From Sphingomonas sp. S2M10 (lineage in GTDB: Bacteria > Pseudomonadota > Alphaproteobacteria > Sphingomonadales > Sphingomonadaceae): 47,083 bases of DNA. The translations under genes were made by a program, and so were the position numbers. This document shows positions 15,204-22,846 of the stretch, in pieces. Every line of letters begins with the position of its first letter. The stretch's first letter is position 1. The notes beneath the pieces are model-generated. The model ran no database searches, had not been told where the DNA came from, and worked only from the letters and a program-made list of their open reading frames with translations. The DNA is taken from positions 1 to 47,083 of the forward strand of contig NZ_JAAILI010000032.1 of the NCBI RefSeq assembly GCF_012650175.1. The letters are read 5' to 3'.

Positions 15204-17030
15204 ATGGGTCGCGAGCGTGGAGCCAAGTTCGTGCAGTCTATCGCGCATTCAACCCGAAAGCTCACCACCGCCATCATCATGCTTTTCCTGTTGTGCGGCG
15301 GCACCGGCATCATCTCGTCCTGGCTGCTCAGCGCCGCGCTGGAGCGGCAGGCCCGCGCGTCCGCGCTGCTCCGCAACCACATGGAAGCGGACATGATGCA
15401 TGATGCGATCCGCAGCGACGTGCTCGCCGCGCTCGCGTCGAGCGAACCCGGGATCGGCATCAAGCTTGGGGATGCACGCAAGGATCTGGAGGAGCACCTC
15501 GCGATCCTGCGCAAGCGCATCGCCGAAGATGCCGCGTTCAAGGGCGACAGCGCCATCGAAGCCGCCGCGGCAAAGGTAGGCGGCCCGATGAACACCTATG
15601 CCGACGCGGCCCAGAAGATCGCCGACGCGGTGGCAGCCGATCCAGCTGCGGCCAAGCAGCAACTGCCGGCCTTCTTCGAACAGTTTTCGGTGCTGGAGGA
15701 ATCGATGGCCGCCGCATCCGATGCAATCGAGCACTATTCGGATTCCACGGCGCGAACCGGCGCGGTGATGGGCTCGATTACGATCGCCCTCCTGATCGCG
15801 GCGCTCACCGCCGCGATCGGCGGTGCGCTGTATGCGGCGCGGATGGCCTATCGTACGCTCATCCACCCGCTGATCGCGCTCGCCGACACGGTCCATCGGC
15901 TGACGACCGATGCCGGTACGACGCTGCCCGAGACCGATCGCCAGGATGAGCTGGGCACCCTTGCGCGCGCTATCGCCGCGTTCAGCGGGCAGGTGCAGAC
16001 TGCCAATGCCGAGAAGCAGGCGATGACCGAACTGATCGTCGATACCGTGGGATCGGGCCTCCGCAACCTCGCCAGCGGAGACCTCACCGCGCATATCGAG
16101 GCGGACCTGTCCGGGCCGTTCGCGCGCCTGAAGCATGATTTCAACACCGCGGCCGACAGTCTGCGCGGCCTGATCGGCACCGTGCACAGCGGCGCTGGAT
16201 CGCTGCGCCGGGCATCGACCGAGATCACCGCGGCTGCCGAGGATCTCGCACGCCGCACGGAGGCCAATGCTGCCAGCCTCGAGACGACCACCGCCGAGGT
16301 CAACCAGATCGACGAACGGCTCAAGACCTCCGTCCGCGCCGCGAGCGAAACAGTGGGACGTGCCGACCAGACGATCGAGGCGGTCAGCTCCGGTCGGTCG
16401 CGCGTCAGCAACGCGGTCACTGCGATGAGCCGCGTGTCGGACAGCGCCAAGGGCATCGATGCCGTGATCGAGGGGCTGGACAAGATCGCCTTCCAGACCC
16501 GCGTTCTCGCCATGAACGCCGCCGTCGAAGCCGGCCGGGCCGGCGAGGCGGGGCGCGGTTTCGCCGTCGTCGCCGACCTCGTCTCCGCCTTGGCGATGCG
16601 CGCGGAAGAGGAAGCGGGGCGCGCGCGCGATCAGCTGACCGTTACGCAGGTGGAGATCGGCACGGCGGTGGCGGCGGTCGAGGATGTCGACGGCGCGTTC
16701 ACCTCTATCTCCGAAAATGCCCAGTCGGTGCACAAGCTGCTCGGCCAGGTGGCGGCCGACAACCGGGTACAGTCGGATTCCATCTCACGGCTCAGCGAGA
16801 CGATCCGGGTGATGGACAGCTCCACCCAGCAGAATGCCGCGATGGTCGAGCAGACCTCGGCCGCGGCGCGCAATCTGATGGCGGAGATCAACCAGCTGGC
16901 CGACCAGGCCGGGCGTTTCCGCATCGACCAGGGCGGGACTGCTACCGCTGCGGCCGCGCCGACGCCGCGCAAATCCTATGCGCTGCCGATGCCGGAACAA
17001 GCGACCATGGACGAAGGGGAATGGGTCTAG
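15204..17030 (+). CDS. Methyl-accepting chemotaxis protein with an atypical signalling tip
   Basis: The 608-aa product has a first membrane segment near residues 22-45, a periplasmic helical domain, and a second membrane segment near 190-215. A HAMP linker follows (IHPLIALADTVHRL), and then a long cytoplasmic signalling coil. The hairpin tip, near residues 427-470, reads IAFQTRVLAMNAAVEAGRAG followed by EAGRGFAVVADLVSALAMRA. Canonical receptors have FQTN and VVAxEVRxLA here, so the conserved Asn, Glu and Arg are Arg, Leu and Ser. No che genes are nearby. Start choice is uncertain: ATG 15204 has a poor ribosome-binding site, while the strong GGGGAGAGA serves an out-of-frame ATG at 15188. The gene ends at a CTAG that also supplies the modC stop. 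Confidence 0.85.
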   Translation: MGRERGAKFVQSIAHSTRKLTTAIIMLFLLCGGTGIISSWLLSAALERQARASALLRNHMEADMMHDAIRSDVLAALASSEPGIGIKLGDARKDLEEHLAILRKRIAEDAAFKGDSAIEAAAAKVGGPMNTYADAAQKIADAVAADPAAAKQQLPAFFEQFSVLEESMAAASDAIEHYSDSTARTGAVMGSITIALLIAALTAAIGGALYAARMAYRTLIHPLIALADTVHRLTTDAGTTLPETDRQDELGTLARAIAAFSGQVQTANAEKQAMTELIVDTVGSGLRNLASGDLTAHIEADLSGPFARLKHDFNTAADSLRGLIGTVHSGAGSLRRASTEITAAAEDLARRTEANAASLETTTAEVNQIDERLKTSVRAASETVGRADQTIEAVSSGRSRVSNAVTAMSRVSDSAKGIDAVIEGLDKIAFQTRVLAMNAAVEAGRAGEAGRGFAVVADLVSALAMRAEEEAGRARDQLTVTQVEIGTAVAAVEDVDGAFTSISENAQSVHKLLGQVAADNRVQSDSISRLSETIRVMDSSTQQNAAMVEQTSAAARNLMAEINQLADQAGRFRIDQGGTATAAAAPTPRKSYALPMPEQATMDEGEWV

Positions 17031-17641
17031 TCGCCGAAGGGCACGATCCGATCGCCCAGCCGCTCCGCCTCGGCACGGTCGTGGGTGACGAGCAGGATCG
17101 GCAGGCCGATGCCGTCACGCAGCCGCTCGAGCAGCGCCAAAATCTCCTCGCGCCGGGCGCGATCGAGCGAGGCGAGCGGCTCGTCGAGCAGCAGAAAGGC
17201 CGGGTCCGCGAGCAAGGCGCGGCCGATCGCCACCCGCTTCGCCTCGCCGCCGGAAAGCGTGCGGGGCCAGCGATCCAGCAGGGGGGCGATGCCGAGCAGG
17301 CCGATCACCCCCTCCGCGTCCACCGCCGCGCCCTTGCGCCGGCCATAGCGCAGATTGGCGCGCACCCGCAGGTGCGGGAATAGCCGCGGCTCCTGGAACA
17401 CATAGCCGGCCCGCCGCGCCTCCGGCTTGAGGTCGATGCCCGCATCGGCATCGAACAGCGTCCGCCCGCCCACCCGGATATGCCCGATATCGGGCCGCAA
17501 CAGCCCGGCGACCATGTTGAGCACGCTCGACTTGCCCGCGCCCGAGGGGCCGGACAGCACGGTCACGCCCGCGCCAGGTTCGATGCAGCAGGCGATGGTC
17601 GTGTCGCCCAGCCGGCGGCGCACGTCGATGTCAAAGGACAT
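17027..17641 (-). CDS. modC: Molybdate ABC transporter ATP-binding protein ModC (short form)
   Basis: ModC hydrolyses ATP to drive molybdate import through ModB. I chose ATG 17641, which starts the conserved MSFDIDV and overlaps the end of modB by 11 bp; upstream sequence in this frame is only the modB shadow. Walker A (GPSGAGKSS, about 30-38), the Q-loop (FQEPRLFPHL), signature LSGGEAKRVAIGRAL, Walker B (LLLDEPLASLD) and the switch His (THDRAEAE) are present. At 204 aa it lacks the C-terminal TOBE molybdate-binding domain of the usual roughly 350-aa ModC. Feedback by that domain is therefore missing. Confidence 0.93.
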   Translation of the reverse strand: MSFDIDVRRRLGDTTIACCIEPGAGVTVLSGPSGAGKSSVLNMVAGLLRPDIGHIRVGGRTLFDADAGIDLKPEARRAGYVFQEPRLFPHLRVRANLRYGRRKGAAVDAEGVIGLLGIAPLLDRWPRTLSGGEAKRVAIGRALLADPAFLLLDEPLASLDRARREEILALLERLRDGIGLPILLVTHDRAEAERLGDRIVPFGD

Positions 17642-18320
17642 GGGTGCCCCTGCCCGTCCGCCGCGCGACCAGTTCCGACGCCAGCAGCGCGGCGAAGGCG
17701 ATCGCGATCGACACCCCCGCCAGCCGCAGCACGGTCCCCTCGCCTCCCGGCACCTGCAGCGCCGAATAGATGGCGAGCGGCAGCGTCTGGGTTTCGCCGG
17801 GCACGTTCGAGACGAACGAAATCGTGGCACCGAACTCCCCCAGCGCACGGGCGAAGCCGAGGACCAGACCGGCAAGCACGCCGGGCAAGGCGAGCGGCAG
17901 CGTGATGGTAACGAAGGTGCGCACCGGGCCGGCGCCCAGACTGCGCGCCGCCTGCTCCAGCCGCTGATCCACGGCTTCGAGGGAAAGCCGGATCGCGCGG
18001 ACCATCAGCGGCAGCGCCATCACGCCGGCGGCGATCGCGGCGCCGGTCCAGCGGAACAGGACGGTGGTGCCGAATGTACGCTCAAGCAGGCCGCCGATCG
18101 GCCCGGCGGGCGCGAAGGCCAGAAGCAGCATCCAGCCGGTCACCACCGGCGGCACCACCAGCGGCAGGTGGACCAACGCGTCGAGCAGCAGCTTGCCGGG
18201 AAAGCGCGCGCGGGCGAGCAGCCAGGCCAGCGCGAACGCCACCGGCAGCACGGCCAGCACCGCCACTCCGCCCACCTTCAGCGAGAGCAGGACGATGCCC
18301 CATTCTTCGGCGCTCAGCAC
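17631..18320 (-). CDS. modB: Molybdate ABC transporter permease ModB
   Basis: The 229-aa membrane protein has about five or six hydrophobic segments and the EAA-type loop (DQRLEQAARSLGAGPVRTFVTI) that docks on ModC. The blocks LVHLPLVVPPVVTGWMLLL and LGEFGATISFVSNVPGETQT are typical of ModB/CysT permeases, and the latter is diagnostic for molybdate or tungstate systems. It starts 10 bp after the modA stop and overlaps modC, so modABC is a tight operon. Confidence 0.95.
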   Translation of the reverse strand: MLSAEEWGIVLLSLKVGGVAVLAVLPVAFALAWLLARARFPGKLLLDALVHLPLVVPPVVTGWMLLLAFAPAGPIGGLLERTFGTTVLFRWTGAAIAAGVMALPLMVRAIRLSLEAVDQRLEQAARSLGAGPVRTFVTITLPLALPGVLAGLVLGFARALGEFGATISFVSNVPGETQTLPLAIYSALQVPGGEGTVLRLAGVSIAIAFAALLASELVARRTGRGTHVL

Positions 18321-18330
18321 CAGGGCGTGC

Positions 18331-19107
18331 TCACAGCGGAGTGAAGCCGTAGCGGGCGAAGATCGCCTTGCCGCGCGCGCTGATCAGAAAGCGGCGAAAC
18401 GGCTCCGCGTCGGGGCTGACGGCGGTCTTCAGCCGCGCCACCGGGTAGCGGATCGGCGGATGGCTAGCGGCCGGGAACATGCCGGCGATCCGCACCCGGG
18501 TGGAGGCGCGCGCGTCGGTCGCATAGACGATGCCGAACGGTGCCGCGCCGCGCTCGACCAGTGCCAGCGCGGCGCGGACATTCTCGGCGCGCACTACCTT
18601 GGGGGCCAGCCGGTCCCAGGCGCCAATCTTCTGGAGCGCGGCCTTGCCGTAGAGGCCGGCGGGCACCGCGTTCGGATCGGCCATCGCCAGCCGCCCCTGC
18701 CCGATCGCGGCGAGCAGCGGCCCGGCGCGATCCAGCGGCACGGTGCGCCGGTCGTTTGCCCTGGCTGCCAGCACCAGGCGGTTGCCGAGAAATGCGGTGC
18801 GCGTACCGGGTGCGAGTGCCCCCGCTTTCTGCACCGCATCCATCCACGGCTCGTCGGCGGAGACGAACAGATCGGCCGGCGCGCCCGACCGGATCTGGCG
18901 CGCCAAGGCGGAGGAGGCGGCGAAGGAAAGGACCGGCCGTTCATGCCCCAGCCCCGCCCAGGCGTCGGCGGCGGCGTTCATCGATTCCTGCAGACTGGCG
19001 GCGGCGAGCACCAGCGGCGGGCGGGCGGCGGCATGGACGGGCAGGGCAAATGCGGAGACAATTGCAGCAAGCAGCCACCGGCGGGTCGGGATCGGCGAAA
19101 CGGGCAT
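18331..19107 (-). CDS. modA: Molybdate-binding periplasmic protein ModA
   Basis: This 258-aa protein has a twin-Arg-flanked signal peptide (PTRRWLLAAIVSAFALPVHA). The mature domain begins LVLAAASLQESMNAAADAW. ASLQ and the later FAASSALARQI supply the small-residue oxyanion site, and GAPADLFVSADEPWMD and YATDARAS are also typical. It captures molybdate (or tungstate) in the periplasm for ModBC. It is the first gene of modABC. The 80-bp upstream gap contains a GC-rich hairpin (GCGGCT/AGCCGC) but no clear ModE site or molybdenum-cofactor riboswitch that I can recognise. Confidence 0.95.
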   Translation of the reverse strand: MPVSPIPTRRWLLAAIVSAFALPVHAAARPPLVLAAASLQESMNAAADAWAGLGHERPVLSFAASSALARQIRSGAPADLFVSADEPWMDAVQKAGALAPGTRTAFLGNRLVLAARANDRRTVPLDRAGPLLAAIGQGRLAMADPNAVPAGLYGKAALQKIGAWDRLAPKVVRAENVRAALALVERGAAPFGIVYATDARASTRVRIAGMFPAASHPPIRYPVARLKTAVSPDAEPFRRFLISARGKAIFARYGFTPL

Positions 19108-19189
19108 GGGCGCAGAACCTTCGGCGAAGCGATGCGATCCGGTTCGCGGCTCCCCAGCCGCCTGTCAAGCCGAGCCTTCGACCGGGTCG

Positions 19190-20233
19190 CTAGCGGCGCA
19201 ACGCCCGGACCGCGCCGATCATCCCGCTCGCCAACAAGTCGGCCGGGTGCGCATCCGCCAGTGCCGCCGCGTCAGGCCTTGCGGCGATAGCATCGCGCAG
19301 CTTCAGCCGCCCCGAGCGTATCCCGGCACGGCACAGCCGCCACCACAGCCGCGAAATCTCACGATCCACTGCTGCCCGCGTCTCGGCATCGCAAGCGCCT
19401 TCCCCAAACCGTGCGCGCAGCACCGCAATGCCTTCGAACAGGCGGCGCAGCAGCGCGCGGTCGCCGATCGGTGCCCGGCCCATCACATAGCGCACCAACA
19501 GCCCGGCGATATCCGGTGCCCGATCCCCCAAGAGGGCGCGGTGCAGATTGCGCAGCAGGGTTTCGGCATGGGCGGTCATCGTGCCGCTGAACACCTGCGA
19601 GGCACCGCCGGCGTGCTGGCGATAGCGGGTGAGGACCGTATCAATCTGGTCGATACGCCCGAACGCACGCAGCCGGTGATACAGATCGAAATCCTCGACA
19701 TAGCGGCATTCCGGCCGTTCGAACGGATCGAGCCGGCGCGCCGCGTCGGCGCGGAACAGCACCGACGACCAGACCAGCGGGTTCTGCACCAGCATCAGCC
19801 AGTCGATCAGCCCGGGGATCAGCGGGCGCGGCCATTGCCCTGGTACCACCCGGCCGTCCAGCAGGCACTCGGTGGCGGTGCTCACCAGCACGGTTCCGGG
19901 ATTTGCGTCGAGCCAGGCGACCTGCCGGGCAAAGCGATCGGGCAGGCAGAGATCGTCCTGGTCCAGCCCGGCGACGTAGCGACCACGCGCGGCGGCGAAG
20001 GCGCGGTTGCGCGCCACCACCGGCCCGCCGTTTACCGCGCTTTCAATCACCCGGACGCGCGGGTCGCCCACGCCCCGCAGCACCGCCACGCTATCGTCGC
20101 GCGAGCCGTCGTCCACCGCCACCAGTTCCCAATCCGCGAAGGTCTGCGCCTGCAGGCTGGCCAGCGTCTCCGGCAGCAATGCGGCGCCGTTATACGTCGC
20201 CATGATCACCGAGACGGTGGGCGCCGCGCTCAT
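19190..20233 (-). CDS. Family 2 glycosyltransferase, coupled to the aminotransferase-flavoprotein fusion
   Basis: The 347-aa GT-A enzyme starts at ATG 20233, whose ATGA overlaps the TGA stop of the upstream fusion gene. The upstream part of the open frame belongs to that gene. N-terminal motifs are VSVIMATYNGAALLPETLAS, the nucleotide-sugar Asp in VDDGSRDDS, GGPVVARNRAFAAARGRYVA and the DXD-like LDQDDLCLPDRF. A C-terminal region with VEDFDLYHRLRAFG holds the acceptor-side ED motif. There is no membrane segment, so it probably acts at the cytoplasmic membrane surface on a lipid-linked or soluble acceptor. Translational coupling implies that it works with the fusion protein, perhaps by transferring the modified amino sugar. 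Confidence 0.9.
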   Translation of the reverse strand: MSAAPTVSVIMATYNGAALLPETLASLQAQTFADWELVAVDDGSRDDSVAVLRGVGDPRVRVIESAVNGGPVVARNRAFAAARGRYVAGLDQDDLCLPDRFARQVAWLDANPGTVLVSTATECLLDGRVVPGQWPRPLIPGLIDWLMLVQNPLVWSSVLFRADAARRLDPFERPECRYVEDFDLYHRLRAFGRIDQIDTVLTRYRQHAGGASQVFSGTMTAHAETLLRNLHRALLGDRAPDIAGLLVRYVMGRAPIGDRALLRRLFEGIAVLRARFGEGACDAETRAAVDREISRLWWRLCRAGIRSGRLKLRDAIAARPDAAALADAHPADLLASGMIGAVRALRR

Positions 20234-22740
20234 GCCGCCACACGCGCGCGATCGGCCAGGATCTGGTCGACGATCATCCGCCCGATATCGTTCTGCCACA
20301 GCCACAGGCCGTTCGCCTTGCCGCTGAAGCTGGCCTCACCGCCCAGCGGTCCGTCGGGCACATGGCCGGAGGCGAGCCCGAGCCCATAGACGCCGGGCAG
20401 CGGCCGGCCTGCCGCGTCCAGCACCCGGCATTGCTGGTCGACCAGCCGGGGGCGGCCGGGATGGTCCGCCATCAGCGGGATGCGCGCGCCCTCCACATCG
20501 TAGAGCGGCAGCGCCCGGGGCCGGTAGCCGAGCGCGCCGATCACGACGTCGGCCTCGGTCAGCTCGGCCCGCATCGCCGCCTCGTTCGCATGGCTCAGCC
20601 GGCACAGCATCATGCGCGGGTCGGGTGCGCGGCCGCCGACGCCGAGCATCCGCAGCACCAGTTCGCGTGCCTCCAGCCGGAAGCCGGCGAGGCGATAGAC
20701 GAAGCCGCTCAACGGGCAGATGTCGTCGACGCCGAAATCGGTGAAGCCATCGGCCCGTGCCTCCTCGGCCGAGCGGTAGAAGGGGCGTAGCGGCCGGCGA
20801 TGATAGAGCCGCACGGCTGCAGCCCCAAGGGGCAGCGCCGGGCTGGCCTTGAGCAGCAGCACCGCCGCCGCCATGGCACTCGTCGATCCGCCGATGATGG
20901 CGATACGCGGCGCCTTGACCGACGCCAGCCGCGCGCGGAGCCGATCCAGCCCGCCAAGTCGCAGGAAGTCGTCGCCCTGCATCAGCCGCTCGCCGGCCAG
21001 GTCCCCGATCGGTGCGCCTGCGACGATCTCGGCCGCAACATGTGCCCGCTCCTGATAGCCGCCGGTCGCGATCACCAGATTGGCGGCGCGCATCACCCGC
21101 TCGTCGCCGGTCAGCAGATTGCGCACCCGCGCCGCCCAGTCGCCGTGCGGCGTGCGGCGGGCATCGACGACTTCGGACCGCGTCGCCACCACGCCGCCAT
21201 GCTGCGCCACGACGGCGCCGAGCCGCGCGCCGGTCGCCTCCAGCAGCGGCGTCGAGCGCGCCAGCGGAACGCCCAGCCGTCCGGCATAGAGCGCCACTTC
21301 GCGCCCGGCATGATGCTCCGTCAGCGCGGCGATCTCGCCGTGGACATTGTCCCTCACCGCGGTGAGGAAGGTCTCGGCGGTGCTGTCGGAGGTAATAGCG
21401 TAGCTGCCGATCTGGCCGCGGCCCAGCACCGCATCGCGCTCTACGATCGCGAGCCCGCTCCGGGCCAGCGCTACCAGCTGGTCGCCCTTGGTCGCCGCCG
21501 TCAGCAGCGCGGTGCCGGCCGGCCCGCCGCCAACGATCAGCGCCGAGTGGACCGTGCGGCCGCGGCGCTCCTGCCGCAGCCCGTCCAGCCCCGCCGTGCG
21601 GCAGGCGTCGATCAGCGCGGTGCAGACCGTGTCGACGTCCGCCTCGGTCATGCCGTCGGTGACCGGCAGCGACAGAATCCGCCCGCTGATCTCGTCGGCC
21701 ACCGGCAGCGCGCGATCGATCACGCAGCTGCTGCGGAACCAGGGCTGCTCGCCCAGATGCGGACTGAAATACTGGCCCGCGCCGATCCCCTGCGCAGCCA
21801 GGGTCGCGATGATCGCCGCGCGGTGGCCGGCAAAGGGCCGTGGCAGCAGCAGCGACTGGAACTGCAATGCCGGCCGCGCGCCACGCAGCGCCTGAAATTC
21901 GAAGCCGTGCGCCTCGGCGAAGCCGCCCAGCCGCGCTCGATAGGCGCAGTCCAGCGCCGCGCGGTGCGCGGCGACGCCCTCCAGCTGCTCCAGCCGGGCC
22001 ATTGCGAGCGCGCCGAGCACTTCGGGCAGCTTGGCGTTAAGCCCCGGCCCCTCGGCGGAGCGCCCGCCGTCGAAGCCGAAATTGCTCATCCGCCGCAGTG
22101 CGTCGATCCGTTCGGCGTCCCCGCTATGGATCAGCCCTCCCTCCGCCGTCGCGAAGACCTTGGTGGCGTGCATCGAATAGACGATCGGGAAGGGCTCGCC
22201 CGCACCGAATGCCCGCCCCGCAGCGTCGATCGTTCCCAGCGAAGCAGCGGCATCCACCACCACGCCGATGCCCCGCGCATGATAGTCGCGGTAGCGCGCC
22301 AGATCGATCGCAGCGCCGAACGTGGCATAGGGCACCACCACCGCGATGGCATCGCCATGCCGGTCGAATGCCGCTGCCTCCGCGTCCGCACGCATCGTCC
22401 ATTCTTCGGGGTCGATGTCGCACAGCACCGGCGTCAGGCCCGCCCATTGCACCGCCTGCGCCGTCGCTGCGAAGGTGAAGGCGGGAACCAGCGCCAGCGC
22501 ACCGCTGCCCGCCCGCGGGCCCGCCGCATGCCGGATGGCGAGCATCAGTCCCAGAGTCGCGTTGTTGACCGCGAGGCATGCACCCTGCCCGCCGAACAGC
22601 CGCGCCGTCGCCGCGGATTCGAAGCCGCGCACGACGGGCCCGCCGTTCGAATAGGTGCCTCGCGCCTCGATGGCACGGAGCGCGTCGGTCATCATGCTCA
22701 GCCGCGGCGGCTGCGGCGCGATCAGCGGCAGGCGCTGCAT
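20230..22740 (-). CDS. Fusion of a DegT/DnrJ/EryC1-type aminotransferase and an FAD/NAD(P)-dependent oxidoreductase
   Basis: I chose ATG 22740 (836 aa), eight bases from GGGAG; ATG 22746 is an alternative. Residues 1 to about 385 are a sugar-aminotransferase-type PLP enzyme. It shows GTYSNGGPVVRGFE, the cofactor-pocket VNNATLGLMLAI, PAFTFAATAQAV, VVDAAASLGT and the Schiff-base lysine in SMHATKVFATAEGG (K194). Residues about 398-836 form a class-B-like flavoprotein with an FAD fingerprint (LIVGGGPAGTALL, near 401), a second Rossmann motif for NAD(P)H (IAIIGGSTSAMAAA), and ATGGYQ and GALGYRP segments like those of N-hydroxylating monooxygenases. The two halves join without stop or frameshift. 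A plausible job is to aminate and then oxidise a nucleotide sugar or other small ketone; the substrate is unknown. Confidence 0.9.
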   Translation of the reverse strand: MQRLPLIAPQPPRLSMMTDALRAIEARGTYSNGGPVVRGFESAATARLFGGQGACLAVNNATLGLMLAIRHAAGPRAGSGALALVPAFTFAATAQAVQWAGLTPVLCDIDPEEWTMRADAEAAAFDRHGDAIAVVVPYATFGAAIDLARYRDYHARGIGVVVDAAASLGTIDAAGRAFGAGEPFPIVYSMHATKVFATAEGGLIHSGDAERIDALRRMSNFGFDGGRSAEGPGLNAKLPEVLGALAMARLEQLEGVAAHRAALDCAYRARLGGFAEAHGFEFQALRGARPALQFQSLLLPRPFAGHRAAIIATLAAQGIGAGQYFSPHLGEQPWFRSSCVIDRALPVADEISGRILSLPVTDGMTEADVDTVCTALIDACRTAGLDGLRQERRGRTVHSALIVGGGPAGTALLTAATKGDQLVALARSGLAIVERDAVLGRGQIGSYAITSDSTAETFLTAVRDNVHGEIAALTEHHAGREVALYAGRLGVPLARSTPLLEATGARLGAVVAQHGGVVATRSEVVDARRTPHGDWAARVRNLLTGDERVMRAANLVIATGGYQERAHVAAEIVAGAPIGDLAGERLMQGDDFLRLGGLDRLRARLASVKAPRIAIIGGSTSAMAAAVLLLKASPALPLGAAAVRLYHRRPLRPFYRSAEEARADGFTDFGVDDICPLSGFVYRLAGFRLEARELVLRMLGVGGRAPDPRMMLCRLSHANEAAMRAELTEADVVIGALGYRPRALPLYDVEGARIPLMADHPGRPRLVDQQCRVLDAAGRPLPGVYGLGLASGHVPDGPLGGEASFSGKANGLWLWQNDIGRMIVDQILADRARVAA

Positions 22741-22756
22741 GGTCATCTCTCCCACA

Positions 22757-22775
22757 GCTCCTTGCGGCAAGGAGC
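22757..22775 (-). promoter_or_regulatory. Hairpin that could mask the ribosome-binding site of the fusion gene
   Basis: The perfect 8-bp inverted repeat GCTCCTTG/CAAGGAGC has a 3-nt loop, in the leader directly before the start at 22740/22746. On the minus strand the 3-prime arm contains AAGGAG, an ideal Shine-Dalgarno sequence. The 5-prime arm contains its complement CTCCTT. A second, weaker GGGAG lies downstream outside the hairpin. Confidence 0.45.
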
Positions 22776-22812
22776 GAAGGCGGCGGACCATGGCAGAGCC
22801 GGCTTAGAAAAC

Positions 22813-22838
22813 CGTAAAACGCACCGAAGCTCCGGTGC
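22813..22838 (-). terminator. Terminator of the L,D-transpeptidase gene
   Basis: GCACCG (22821-22826) pairs with CGGTGC (22833-22838) across 6 nt, and on the minus strand it is followed by GTTTTACGGTTTTC. It lies 8 bp past the transpeptidase stop codon and separates that gene from the fusion gene. Confidence 0.65.
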
Positions 22839-22846
22839 CCGACGAG

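Noticed and set aside
17642..17875. N-terminal extension of ModC by 78 residues
   Set aside because: The stretch is the out-of-frame shadow of modB and looks nothing like an ABC ATPase. The conserved start is MSFDIDV at 17641.
19108..19189. Molybdenum-cofactor riboswitch or ModE operator before modA
   Set aside because: Only a simple GC hairpin is visible and the region is too short for the known aptamer. No ModE-like palindrome was seen.
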